Below are positions 51,955 through 61,410 of a DNA stretch of 64,000 nt, in pieces; within the stretch, counting starts at the first letter, position 1, and every line of letters begins with the position of its first letter. The stretch is from Dyella ginsengisoli LA-4. Its GTDB lineage: Bacteria > Pseudomonadota > Gammaproteobacteria > Xanthomonadales > Rhodanobacteraceae. The translations under genes were made by a program, and so were the position numbers. The notes beneath the pieces were generated by a model. The model was not told where the DNA came from, searched no databases, and saw nothing but the letters and a program-made list of their open reading frames with translations. The stretch covers positions 1 to 64,000 of the forward strand of contig NZ_AMSF01000003.1 of NCBI RefSeq assembly GCF_000334915.1, in the 5' to 3' direction.

Positions 51955-52004
51955 GACTGCTCCAGTCGCGCGACTGCCGTTGCGAGCATGGTTGTGCGAG
52001 TGGT

Positions 52005-52076
52005 TGTGGGAGTGACTTCAGTCACGACGCTCCCGCTGCGCCATGGTGAGGTGTCGGGGCTGAAGCCCCTCCCACA
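52005..52076. repeat. Inverted pair of REP-like hairpins
   Basis: Two 21-bp units face each other: 52005-52025 on + and 52056-52076 on -. Both begin TGTGGGAG and then form a stem around CTTCAG. The outer arms are TGA/TCA in one and GGG/CCC in the other, so pairing is kept while sequence changes. This is the BIME layout of REP elements found in Xanthomonadales and pseudomonads. It lies between the TetR gene and the SPFH terminator. Confidence 0.75.
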
Positions 52077-52103
52077 GTCGAGACAGGTCGCCGGGTCGCC
52101 CGG

Positions 52104-52137
52104 AAACAAAAGCGGCGACGGATCGCTCCGTCGCCGC
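52104..52137 (-). terminator. Rho-independent terminator of the SPFH operon
   Basis: On the minus strand GCGGCGACGGA-GCGA-TCCGTCGCCGC, a perfect 11-bp stem, is followed by TTTTGTTT. It begins a few bases after the SPFH stop at 52145. Confidence 0.88.
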
Positions 52138-52144
52138 CGATGAC

Positions 52145-53026
52145 TTACTTCGCCTGCGGCAGCTGGATCAGCGGTACCGAGTTGCCGCCGGTGTACATCG
52201 GCAACTGGCCGTTCCACTTCTCCACCGCCGTCATGTGGATGACGTCGGGGTTGGCGCGCAGGGCGTCGCCCTTCATGCGGATCGCCTGCGCCTCGGCTTC
52301 GGCGATCGCCAGCTGGGCCTTCGCCTTGCCTTCGGCCATCGCCACTTCCTTGGCCGCCTCGGCCTGGGCCTGGGCGATCTCGTTCTTGCGCTGCTCGGCC
52401 ATCTGCGTGGCCTGGATCTTGGCGTTGATCGACTGCACCACCGTCGCCGGCAGGCGCAGCTCGCCGATCCAGTAGATCTTCTCGATCACGATGCCGGTGG
52501 ACGCCACCTCGTGGCTGATGTCGTCCTGCACGGACTGGATCAGCGAGGCCTTGCCGCGGCCGTAGACCGACTCGATGCCGAGCACGCTGGCCTCCTTCAC
52601 CAGCGCGTCGCGCACCATGTTGCGCAGGTAGATGTCGGTGATCTCGTTCACCCCCTTGCGGTACTTCTGGAAGATCGTGGTCACCTTGTCCGGGTTGATG
52701 TGGTACGTGATGCCCACGTCCGCGTTCACCGACAGGCCCTCCACGGTCTGGAAGGTCAGTGATTCGTCATTGGGCGAGCCTTCGGTGGGGCTGCGGGTCC
52801 AGGTGTAGTTCTGGGTGAAGGTGGGGAAGGTATAGAGGTCGTAGCCCCAACCCACCCAGTAGCGCCCCGGCGGAAGCTCCTGCAGCGAGCCCTTGCCGTC
52901 GCCGTACAGCTTGAACTTCACGCCGACGTTGCCGGCCGGCACCTTGCTGCACTGGGTCAGCGAGAGCGAGGCGAGGGCGAGTACGAGGATGCCCACGAAC
53001 AGGCGGGCGGAGAAAATCGTCTTCAT
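52145..53026 (-). CDS. SPFH/prohibitin-family membrane protein
   Basis: A 293-residue protein with an N-terminal hydrophobic anchor (LFVGILVLALASLSL) ending in TQCSK, a poor lipobox. The SPFH/band-7 domain spans about 28-200 (AGNVGVKFKLYG to VIEKIYWIGELRLP). A long Ala/Glu/Lys coiled coil (QMAEQRKNEIAQAQAEAAKEVAMAEGKAKAQLA) follows, as in prohibitins. It would form large ring-like membrane assemblies. AAGGA precedes the ATG. A small membrane protein gene ends one base upstream, so they are coupled. Confidence 0.9.
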   Translation of the reverse strand: MKTIFSARLFVGILVLALASLSLTQCSKVPAGNVGVKFKLYGDGKGSLQELPPGRYWVGWGYDLYTFPTFTQNYTWTRSPTEGSPNDESLTFQTVEGLSVNADVGITYHINPDKVTTIFQKYRKGVNEITDIYLRNMVRDALVKEASVLGIESVYGRGKASLIQSVQDDISHEVASTGIVIEKIYWIGELRLPATVVQSINAKIQATQMAEQRKNEIAQAQAEAAKEVAMAEGKAKAQLAIAEAEAQAIRMKGDALRANPDVIHMTAVEKWNGQLPMYTGGNSVPLIQLPQAK

Positions 53027-53027
53027 G

Positions 53028-53225
53028 TCACTTTCCTTGAGTGAAGGTGTGTCCGAACAGCCGCCAAGCCCAGGCGAGCAGGGCGACCAGCAAAACCAGG
53101 CCAACGGTGACCGCCAGCGTGCTGGCGGCGGAGATCAGCCACGGGCCGACCAGGCCCAGGTAAAGCGCCACGCAGGCGGCGAACAGCCACGGGCTGGCGC
53201 GGCGGTGACGCGGTTGCGGATCCAT
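53028..53225 (-). CDS. Small two-helix membrane protein
   Basis: A 65-residue protein: a basic N-terminus (MDPQPRHRRASP) and two hydrophobic helices (WLFAACVALYLGLVGPWLI and AVTVGLVLLVALLAWAWRLF). GGGGAG lies eight bases upstream of the ATG. Its stop is one base from the SPFH start, so both proteins are probably made together and may interact. Function unknown. Confidence 0.78.
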   Translation of the reverse strand: MDPQPRHRRASPWLFAACVALYLGLVGPWLISAASTLAVTVGLVLLVALLAWAWRLFGHTFTQGK

Positions 53226-53778
53226 CGGTGTTTCTCCCCTGGTGATGGGCGCGCGGGGCAGGGACTGGCTCGCGCGCGGTGACGCCGCCGGCGGCGGCAA
53301 GGCGCTGCGGCATGAATCGATGGCGGGCTCGCGGGAATGGACTGCACGCGGTCCACCGGCGCGTCGGCACCGGGGCGGCATGCAAGCGGTTCGAGGGGCG
53401 GCCGTCGTCCGGATCAGGCGAGCTTTCGCCGGGGGACGCGACTCACGACGCGGAGAGGGTCAGCGCGTTGGAGGGACGTCGGTCAGCGTGGCAAACAGCC
53501 CGCTGGCAAAGATGGCCCAACGCGGATTGGAGGTGTTCATGGCCGTGTATGGAATCAGGGACTCGACGCGCTGAATTTTACTCCCGGCTTGCCGCGGGGG
53601 GAAGAAAAATCGGAAGCGCCGGACGGTGCGATCGGGCGTGCCGGGCGAGTGACCAGCGGGCTGTTTCCGGTTCCGCGAACCGGCCGTACGGGGCTGCCAT
53701 GCGACGGGCGACTCAAGAAATTACGTAAAACGCCGTTAATTCGGTCACAAGCAGCACCTTCCCCTCCCGAGGTAGTCC
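53226..53778. other. 553-bp intergenic region, no gene seen
   Basis: This gap separates the divergent SPFH operon (-) and porin operon (+). I find no convincing gene or repeat in most of it. An AT-rich stretch at about 53714-53752 (including the palindrome TTACGTAA at 53721-53728) stands out from the GC-rich surroundings and is the likely porin promoter. Confidence 0.55.
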
Positions 53779-54990
53779 ATGTCCAAGTTCGCCCTTCGCC
53801 CGGCTCTGCTCGCACTGAGCCTGTCGGCCGCTTTTTCTGCGCATGCCGCAGACAACGACTTTTCCTACCGGTTTTCCGGCTTCGGCACCCTGGGCTATGC
53901 CCAGACCGACAGCAACGACGTACTGATGACCAACGGCTCGCAGCTCAAGGGCGCAGACAAGTCCGGCAGCTTCCTGCTCGACTCGCGCCTCGGCGGTCAG
54001 CTCGACCTCACCTTCAATCCGCGCCTGAGCGCCACCGTGCAGGCGATCGCGCTGCAGGACGCCAAGGGCAAGTTCAGGCCGCGACTGGAGTGGGCCTTCG
54101 TCCGCTACAACCTCACCAATGACGTGTCGGTGCGTGTCGGCCAGCTCGGTTGGCCGGCCTACCTGGTGTCGGACTTCCGCTATGTCGGCTACGCCAACAA
54201 CTGGCTGCGTCCGCCGCTGGAGGTCTACAACCTCGCTGCGCTGGACAACTTCCAGGGCGCGGACGTCGACTGGACGCACAGCGTCGGTAGCGGCTACCTG
54301 ACCCTGAAGGTGCTCGGCGGTCATGCCGAGAACGATCTGCCGGATAGCTCCAACCATTCCGCCAAGCTTCGCGTGAACAGCCTGATGGGTGCCTACGCGA
54401 CCTACGAGATCGGCAATCTGCGCATGCGTGGCGGCATCAGCACGGGCAAGGTGAGCTACACCACCCAGACGCTCGATGGCCTGTACGCCGGCCTCGACTT
54501 CACCGGCTTTGGCGACGTCACCCACAAGCTGGCCCTGCGCAACTCGCGCACCAACTTTGCCAGCATCGGCGCTACCTACGATGCGAACAACGTGATGATC
54601 ACCGGCGAGTACGCCGACCGTCGCTCGTCCAGCCTGCTGCTGGGCCACTCGCATGGCTGGTACGTCACCGGCGGCTATCGCTTCGGCAACGTGATGCCGT
54701 ACGTCACCTATGCCGGCTACTACAAGCGCAACGACAGCAACGAGGCTTCGGTGCCGATGGTCGGCCCGCTGGTGCCGCTGTCGGTCGGCGTGCAGGGCTT
54801 GGTCCAGCAGGATTCGCAGCACGACGTCGCGCTGGGCGCGCGCTGGGATCTGCACAGCAACATCGCGCTGAAGGCACAGGTCGACCACGTGATGCCATCC
54901 GTCTACGGCGGCACGTTCACCAACGTGCAGCCGGGCTATCACGGGCAGGCGGTCAACGTGTACTCCGCCGTCGTCGATTTCGTGTTCTGA
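53779..54990 (+). CDS. Outer-membrane porin-like beta-barrel
   Basis: A 403-residue protein with a signal peptide (ending AFSAHAAD). The body alternates strand-like segments rich in aromatic girdle residues (YRFSGFGTLGYAQTD, GGYRFGNVMPYVTYAGYY) and ends AVVDFVF with a C-terminal Phe, the outer-membrane insertion signal. It resembles the porins found next to small phosphate-binding-like proteins. The substrate is unknown. The binding-protein-like gene starts 13 bp downstream. Confidence 0.82.
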   Translation: MSKFALRPALLALSLSAAFSAHAADNDFSYRFSGFGTLGYAQTDSNDVLMTNGSQLKGADKSGSFLLDSRLGGQLDLTFNPRLSATVQAIALQDAKGKFRPRLEWAFVRYNLTNDVSVRVGQLGWPAYLVSDFRYVGYANNWLRPPLEVYNLAALDNFQGADVDWTHSVGSGYLTLKVLGGHAENDLPDSSNHSAKLRVNSLMGAYATYEIGNLRMRGGISTGKVSYTTQTLDGLYAGLDFTGFGDVTHKLALRNSRTNFASIGATYDANNVMITGEYADRRSSSLLLGHSHGWYVTGGYRFGNVMPYVTYAGYYKRNDSNEASVPMVGPLVPLSVGVQGLVQQDSQHDVALGARWDLHSNIALKAQVDHVMPSVYGGTFTNVQPGYHGQAVNVYSAVVDFVF

Positions 54991-55003
54991 GGGAGTGCCG
55001 ACG

Positions 55004-55432
55004 ATGAAAAGCATGCTCAAGAACACGATCGCCGCACTGATCCTGATGATGGTGTCCGTCCCTGCGCTGGCCGGCATCGACGTGATCGTCAGTGCGCACA
55101 GCAACGCCTCCTCGATGAGCAAGGACGATGTCAGTGCGCTCTACCTGGGGCGCACGCAGAACCTGCCTGGCGGCGGCAAGGCCAAGCTGTATGACCTGCC
55201 GGACGGCAATGCCGGACGCGATGCGTTCTACACCGCGGCCACCGGCAAGTCGGCCAGCCAGGTGAAGGCGGTCTGGTCGCGTCTGGTGTTCAGCGGCCGC
55301 GCGGTGCCGCCGACCGAAGTCCACGACGATGCTGCCATGGTGAAGGCCGTCGCGGCCGATCCGCAGGCGGTTGGTTACGTCGCCTCGGGTGCGGCCAACG
55401 GTTCGGTCAAGGTGGTTGCCCACCTGCCGTAA
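55004..55432 (+). CDS. Small PstS-like periplasmic binding-protein domain
   Basis: A 142-residue protein with a signal peptide (MVSVPALAG). The mature part, IDVIVSAHSNASSMSKDDVSALYLGRTQNLPGGGKAKLYDLPDG, is one lobe of the phosphate-binding-protein fold, much shorter than transporter PstS (over 300 residues). A GGGAG site precedes the ATG. No PstABC permease is nearby. Placed between a porin and a chemoreceptor, it could present a ligand to the receptor; that is inference. Confidence 0.82.
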   Translation: MKSMLKNTIAALILMMVSVPALAGIDVIVSAHSNASSMSKDDVSALYLGRTQNLPGGGKAKLYDLPDGNAGRDAFYTAATGKSASQVKAVWSRLVFSGRAVPPTEVHDDAAMVKAVAADPQAVGYVASGAANGSVKVVAHLP

Positions 55433-55470
55433 CCGCAGGCCCGTTCGCTCCATTGCAAGAGTCCGTTCGC

Positions 55471-57123
55471 ATGAAATTCAAAACGCGCATCATGATGTTC
55501 CCGATGATCGCCATCGGGGTATTCGCTGCCGGCTGGGCCGTCAATCAGGCAGTCGCCACCCATGCCATGCACGATGTCTCCTCGTTGCACGAAACGGACT
55601 ATCCCGCGCTGGAAGCGCTCAAGGAGCTGGACACACTGGTACAGGCCACCACGCAGACCGTGCAGTCGGCTGCGGCCGAAGGCGATGCCGCGCGTCTGGA
55701 CGACGTGGCCGGCATCGCCGCGCGCTTCGGCGCCAAGGCCAAGGTGCTGGCGGCGCTCGAGGGCCACGACCGGCAGAGCGCCGAGATCGAGCAGAAGTAC
55801 GCCGCCTATGTCACGGCAGCCCGGGCCGCCGCGACGGCCATGCTGTCGGGCAAGGCCGCCGACATGAGTGCCAACATCGCCAGCATGCAGGCCAGCCAGA
55901 AAGCCGTGGAAGACCTGATCGGCGGTGGCCTCAAGCAGGCCCGCAATGCGGTGGACGCGCGCATCAGCGGTGCCAGCGTGGGCCTCGACCGCACCCGAAT
56001 GGTCAACAGCGGCCTGGGTCTGGTCATCATGCTGGTGCTCGGCGCGGGAGCCTGGATGAGCCTGCGCAACGTGCGACGCGAACTCGGTGCCGACCCGGAG
56101 CAATTGCGCGTGGTGGTGGAAAAGCTCTCCGCCGGCAATTTCAGCGAGGACGGCTCGCATGCCGACGCCGCGGAGAGTTCCGTGCTCGGCCGCCTGCGCG
56201 TGATGCAGGGTGAGCTCAAGCGCATCGTCTCCTCCATCCGCACCGTGGCCGACGAGGTCGAGACCACGGCCGCGCAGATCGCTGACGGCAACGACGACCT
56301 TTCGCGCCGCACGCAGAACCAGGCGGCCAGCCTGGAGGAAACCGCTTCCTCGATGGAGGAGATGACCTCCACCGTGCACCAGAGCGCGGCCAATGCAACC
56401 CAGGCCGATCAGCTGGCCCGCGGCGCCCGCTCCACCGCCGAACAGGGACAGCAGGTGGTGGGTGAGGTGATCGATGCCATGCAGGAGATCGACGCCTCCA
56501 GCAAGCGCATTGCCGATATCGTCACCCTGATCGACGAAATCGCTTTCCAGACCAACCTGCTCGCGCTCAACGCCGCCGTGGAAGCGGCGCGCGCCGGCGA
56601 GCAGGGACGCGGTTTCGCGGTGGTGGCGGCCGAGGTGCGCAACCTGGCCCAGCGCAGCGCGAACGCGGCCAAGGACATCAAGGGCCTGATCCAGGACAGC
56701 GCGGCCAAGGTGGCCAGCGGCAGCGCCCTGGTGCAGCGCTCGGGCGAGGCGCTCAAGCAGATCGTCAGCGGCGTGCAGCGGGTCAGCGACATCGTGGCCG
56801 AGATCGCCGCCTCCAACCAGGAGCAGGCCTCGGGCATCAACCAGGTGAACAACGCGATCTCCTCGATCGACGAGGACACCCAGCAGAACGCGGCCATGGT
56901 GGAGCAGGCCTCCGCCGCCAGCCGCGGCATGCGCGAACGCGCGCAGTTCCTGCTGCGCGAGGTGGCGTTCTTCCAGCTCGACGAGGGCGATGCGCCCGCC
57001 AGCGCAGCAGTCGAAACGACTCAGCCGGAAGCGCCCAGGGTGCCCATGCGCGAGGTCACGCGCCCGGTCCCGGCTCCCGCCAGCGTTGCGGCTACGGGTG
57101 AAGCGGCCTGGCAGGAGTTCTGA
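55471..57123 (+). CDS. Methyl-accepting chemotaxis protein
   Basis: A 550-residue chemoreceptor. TM1 is about 10-30, a four-helix periplasmic domain about 31-178, TM2 about 179-198, and a HAMP-like linker follows. The cytoplasmic hairpin tip is EIAFQTNLLALNAAVEAARA and GEQGRGFAVVAAEVR. The protein ends AWQEF, which fits the x-W-x-x-F pentapeptide that tethers CheR/CheB. The ATG at 55471 is used in preference to a TTG 18 bases upstream. It is 38 bp after the small binding-protein gene, so its ligand may come from that protein. The ligand is unknown. Confidence 0.92.
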   Translation: MKFKTRIMMFPMIAIGVFAAGWAVNQAVATHAMHDVSSLHETDYPALEALKELDTLVQATTQTVQSAAAEGDAARLDDVAGIAARFGAKAKVLAALEGHDRQSAEIEQKYAAYVTAARAAATAMLSGKAADMSANIASMQASQKAVEDLIGGGLKQARNAVDARISGASVGLDRTRMVNSGLGLVIMLVLGAGAWMSLRNVRRELGADPEQLRVVVEKLSAGNFSEDGSHADAAESSVLGRLRVMQGELKRIVSSIRTVADEVETTAAQIADGNDDLSRRTQNQAASLEETASSMEEMTSTVHQSAANATQADQLARGARSTAEQGQQVVGEVIDAMQEIDASSKRIADIVTLIDEIAFQTNLLALNAAVEAARAGEQGRGFAVVAAEVRNLAQRSANAAKDIKGLIQDSAAKVASGSALVQRSGEALKQIVSGVQRVSDIVAEIAASNQEQASGINQVNNAISSIDEDTQQNAAMVEQASAASRGMRERAQFLLREVAFFQLDEGDAPASAAVETTQPEAPRVPMREVTRPVPAPASVAATGEAAWQEF

Positions 57124-57150
57124 GCCTTCCCGTGGCAGGCATCGCCGGGC

Positions 57151-58125
<975 letters not shown>

Positions 58126-58159
58126 CGAGCGTCTCCTACGGGGTGGGGATCGCGCCAGC

Positions 58160-58855
58160 TTACGGGCGCGGCAGCGCCGGTTCCATGTCGACGATGGTCA
58201 TCGCGTCGCGTCGATAGCTGAGCAGGCGGCCGCGGAACGGCGGGAGGTCGTTCGCGTCGAAACGGCTGCGCTGCTCCTCCACGCCGTAGCCCTGCAGCGC
58301 CATCGCCTTGCTGAAGCGCGTGCTGTTGCCGCGGCCCGGATCGGTGATCAGGATTTCCGTGTGTGCACTGGCATGCCGCTCCATGATTCCCGCCAGCAGT
58401 TCGGCGTGGCCGCGCTCGTAGAGGATGTCGCTGCCGATGATCAGGTCGAAGCGCCCCAGCGTGGCATCGGGAATCTCCCACGGCAGGTCGCGGTAGACGA
58501 CGAACGGCAGCTGGTTCTGCGTGGCGTTGCGACGCAGGAACAGCTCTGCCAGCGGGTGGTGGTCGCTGGCGGTGATGTCTGCCTTGCGCCGCTGCAGCAC
58601 CAGGCTCGACAGGCCCAGCCCGCACCCAAGCTCCAGCACGCGCTTGCCCGCTACCTCGTGCGTGCTCATGGCCTGCGCCAGCAACCGACCCGATGGCCAC
58701 ACCTGCCCGAACAGCGCCCACAGCGCCGGCGCGATGCCGGCGCGCTCGGCCGAGCCGTCGGGATCGGCGAACTGCTGGCGATCGCTCAAGGCGCGAATGC
58801 GGTAATCGTGCCCACCGAGCAGGACGGTGAGCTGACGCGTGGTGTAACCCGGCAT
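58160..58855 (-). CDS. SAM-dependent methyltransferase (METTL16/21-like family)
   Basis: A 231-residue class I methyltransferase. The SAM motif VLELGCGLGLSSLVLQRR is followed by ITASDHHPLAELFL and FDLIIGSDILYE. The SD-[VI]-LYE motif is typical of the lysine methyltransferase-like family that includes METTL21. The start at 58855 has AGGAGC upstream; a longer frame begins at 59035 but looks non-coding. The substrate is unknown. Confidence 0.85.
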   Translation of the reverse strand: MPGYTTRQLTVLLGGHDYRIRALSDRQQFADPDGSAERAGIAPALWALFGQVWPSGRLLAQAMSTHEVAGKRVLELGCGLGLSSLVLQRRKADITASDHHPLAELFLRRNATQNQLPFVVYRDLPWEIPDATLGRFDLIIGSDILYERGHAELLAGIMERHASAHTEILITDPGRGNSTRFSKAMALQGYGVEEQRSRFDANDLPPFRGRLLSYRRDAMTIVDMEPALPRP

Positions 58856-59248
58856 GGGGCGCTCCTGGGTGACGCGGAGGCGCGTGCCGCCCGGGTCGAT
58901 GGGTGGAGCGCCGCGTGGACGACTGGGGGTCGGGCGGGACGCGTCAGGTTCTTGTTCTGGCCCGGAGCTTAGCTGGTCCGAGAGGTAGGGCAGCGGGTAT
59001 TTGGTGATGGCGATGCCGCTCGGCACACCTGCCACGAGGCATCCGCATGGGTAGGCCCAAGGCCCGGCATCCCCCTTTTTCCAGCCTGCGACGGCAGGAG
59101 AAGCTCCGCAGTGGCGAAGCCGGGCATCTCATGCCCCTGCGAAGCCTTGAGTGACCTTTCTCCGCTCGGCCAGGCAAGAGAGGGTGACTCGGGTGTCGAA
59201 GGCGCCCCCCGACGCGCGTGTCTGCAAGAACGCTCTGCGCGAAGGTGG
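58856..59248. other. 393-bp intergenic region with a decayed hairpin repeat
   Basis: No gene is convincing here. The stretch at 59151-59205 resembles the ends of the 61.35-61.92 kb hairpin element (see separate entries). The rest, including a CCCCCTTTTT run near 59070, shows nothing else I recognise. Confidence 0.5.
59151..59205 (+). repeat. Degenerate third copy of the hairpin repeat
   Basis: The segment GTGACCTTTCTC then CAAGAGAGGGTGACTCGGG lines up with the copy at 61867-61922 (TTACTTTCTC then CAAGAGAAAGTGACTCGGG) and continues with AAGGCGC against CAGGCGC. The stem is broken by several changes, so it looks like a decayed copy. Confidence 0.45.
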
Positions 59249-60160
59249 CTAGTTGGACACTGCCGTGGCGCCGGCAAGGATGCGATCTGGAAAGGCTTCA
59301 TCCAGCGCATCGAGAAAGGCGCGGACCTTGGCACCAACCAACCGGCGCGAGTTGCGCAGTGCCCAGATCTCCACGACGGGTCCTGTGTCCACGCCCCAGA
59401 GCGCCAGGCGTCCGGTCTTCAGGTCGTCCGCCACCAATAGTCCGGGCAGCAGTGCGGCACCGATGCCGGTCAACACGGCCTCGCGCACCATCAAGAGGGA
59501 CGACAGCCGCAGGGCAGGTACGGGGCGCACCGTCGTTTCGGCTCCATGCGGCACGCGATATCGCCAGACCAGGTCGGAGGCGGTCCGGCTCGGCAGTACG
59601 GCGTTTACCTCGGGCGGGTCCGCGTCTTTCGCGCCCGGCGTCGGCATGGCGAAATCGGGATGCGCAACGACCACGCGCTGGTCATCCAGGATGCGCCGCC
59701 CCACCAGGCGTTCATCGGGCGAGGGATTGACCCGAATCACCAGATCGAACCCGTCCTCGACGGGATCGGCCTTGCGATCCTCCGCCACGATCTCCAACTG
59801 CACTTCGGGGAAGGACTGCGCAAAGCGCGCACCGACGCGGGCCAGGGCGACGTGCGCCAGCACCAGCGGTGCGCTGATCCGCAACCGTCCTCGCGGAACG
59901 GATGCCCCCAAGGTCACCACTTCGCCCGCTTCGGCAATGTCCGCCAGCGGTCCGCGTGTGCGCTCGTGCAGCGCGCGCCCTTCGTCGGTCAATCGCAGGC
60001 TCTGGCCTCCGCGCTCGATCAGCCGCACGCCCAGGCTTTGTTCCAGTTCGGCCACGCGCCGCGACAGCGTCGCCTTGGAGCGACCTGACATCCGTCCGGC
60101 CCGGGCGAAGCCGCCATGGGTGGCCACCAGTGCGAAATCGGTCAGCGCCTGCAGGTCCAT
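59249..60160 (-). CDS. LysR-family regulator
   Basis: A 303-residue regulator. The N-terminal winged helix-turn-helix is DLQALTDFALVATHGGFARAGRMSGRSKATLSRRVAELEQSLGVRL. The rest is the periplasmic-binding-like effector domain. It is divergent from the NmrA-like gene at 60277, the common LysR arrangement, so it probably controls that gene. The start at 60160 gives the standard LysR N-terminus. Confidence 0.92.
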   Translation of the reverse strand: MDLQALTDFALVATHGGFARAGRMSGRSKATLSRRVAELEQSLGVRLIERGGQSLRLTDEGRALHERTRGPLADIAEAGEVVTLGASVPRGRLRISAPLVLAHVALARVGARFAQSFPEVQLEIVAEDRKADPVEDGFDLVIRVNPSPDERLVGRRILDDQRVVVAHPDFAMPTPGAKDADPPEVNAVLPSRTASDLVWRYRVPHGAETTVRPVPALRLSSLLMVREAVLTGIGAALLPGLLVADDLKTGRLALWGVDTGPVVEIWALRNSRRLVGAKVRAFLDALDEAFPDRILAGATAVSN

Positions 60161-60177
60161 GGATGTGTTCCATATAT

Positions 60178-60192
60178 GAGACGAGAAGTCTC
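60178..60192. promoter_or_regulatory. LysR-type inverted repeat in the divergent promoter
   Basis: GAGAC-GAGAA-GTCTC, a perfect 5-bp inverted repeat spanning 15 bp, lies in the 116-bp region between the divergent LysR and NmrA genes. Its size and place suit a LysR binding site. Confidence 0.5.
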
Positions 60193-60276
60193 GATATTGG
60201 CATCTTCGCAGCATAGATGGAACGGCCTACCGTGTGTCCACCCCAACGACAGTCGTCACACGACGAGGAGTTTTCC

Positions 60277-61155
60277 ATGAGCATTCTTGTTACCGGCGCC
60301 ACCGGCACCATCGGCACCCAGGTCCTGCACCATCTTCGCGATGCCGACGTTCCGGTGCGCGCGTTGACCCGCTCGCCTGCGAGCGCACATTTGCCGGAAG
60401 GCGTCACCGCCGTTGCCGGCGATCTGGCCGATCCCGATTCCTTCCGCGCCGCACTGGAAGGCGTCAGCACGCTGTTCCTGCTGGTGCCGAATGTCGCCGA
60501 CGAAGTCACCCAGGCGCTGCAGGCGTTGACGCTGGCCCGCGAGGCTGGCGTCAAGGGCATCGTGTATCTGTCCGTCTACAAGGGCGAGGCCTATGTAGAC
60601 GTCCCGCACTTTGCCGGCAAGTACACGGCCGAACGCATGATCGAGGCACTCGACCTGCCGGCGACGGTGCTGCGCCCCGCCTACTTCATCCAGAACGACC
60701 TGCGCCAGAAGGACCCGCTGCTCGTCGCCGGTGTCTATGGCATGCCTATCGGCGACAAGGGCGTCTCCATGGTGGATATCCGCGATATCGGTGAAGCGGC
60801 TGCGCGGGAACTGCTGCGCCGCGAACGCGCTCCCGCGCCGCTGCCGCGCGAAACCTACGAGCTGGTGGGGCCGGATAGCCTGACCGGAGACCAGGTGGCA
60901 GGGATCTGGAGCGAGGTGCTCGGGCGCTCCATCCGCTATGGCGGCAATGCGCTGGAGGCGATGGAGAGCCGCATGAAAACCATGATGCCGGGCTGGCTCG
61001 CAATGGATCTGCGCATGATGCTGGCGCGCTACCAGTCGGACGGTGCGGTTGCCACACCGCAGGAGGTCGATCGACTGCAGGACCTGCTCGGGCACGCGCC
61101 GCGCTCGTATCGTGATTTTGCGCGGGCTGCGGCGGCGCAGTGGATGGATGCCTGA
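60277..61155 (+). CDS. NmrA-like NAD(P)-binding oxidoreductase
   Basis: A 292-residue atypical SDR of the NmrA/QOR2 type. It opens MSILVTGATGTIGTQVLHHL, with the GxxGxxG cofactor motif, and has VYLSVYKGEAYVDVPHFAGKY in the active-site region. GAGGAG lies seven bases upstream of the ATG. The family includes NAD(P)H sensors and quinone reductases; the substrate is unknown. It is probably controlled by the divergent LysR gene. Confidence 0.9.
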   Translation: MSILVTGATGTIGTQVLHHLRDADVPVRALTRSPASAHLPEGVTAVAGDLADPDSFRAALEGVSTLFLLVPNVADEVTQALQALTLAREAGVKGIVYLSVYKGEAYVDVPHFAGKYTAERMIEALDLPATVLRPAYFIQNDLRQKDPLLVAGVYGMPIGDKGVSMVDIRDIGEAAARELLRRERAPAPLPRETYELVGPDSLTGDQVAGIWSEVLGRSIRYGGNALEAMESRMKTMMPGWLAMDLRMMLARYQSDGAVATPQEVDRLQDLLGHAPRSYRDFARAAAAQWMDA

Positions 61156-61354
61156 GAAGGCTGAAGCCGAGTGACTGAAGGGGGCGCGGCGCCGGCTTGG
61201 CTGGCGTCGCGTTGGCTGCGACTTTCTTCTTTGAATGCCGTCATTCCAGCGAAGAGCTTTTCAACAGCCGTAGGCTGGTCGAGCGGGATTGCCGGGTCTT
61301 TTGCTCTTCTCGGATCTGGTGATCCTTAGAGCGAAGAGCGTTTCGTCCTCCTTC

Positions 61355-61410
61355 GGAGGGCGAGTCACTTCTCTTTGCGTGGCCAAAGAGAAGTAACCAA
61401 GAGAAAGGCC
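61355..61410 (-). repeat. Hairpin element, left end copy
   Basis: This 56-bp copy contains ACTTCTCTTTG-CGTGGC-CAAAGAGAAGT (61367-61394), a perfect 11-bp stem. Its reverse complement aligns with the right copy at 61867-61922: both read about TTGGTTACTT, then the hairpin, then GTGACTCG. The stems differ at four positions per arm, all compensated. Confidence 0.7.

Noticed and set aside
53385-53410. GGTTCGAG run as a tRNA T-arm
   Set aside because: No cloverleaf partners or acceptor stem can be drawn around it.
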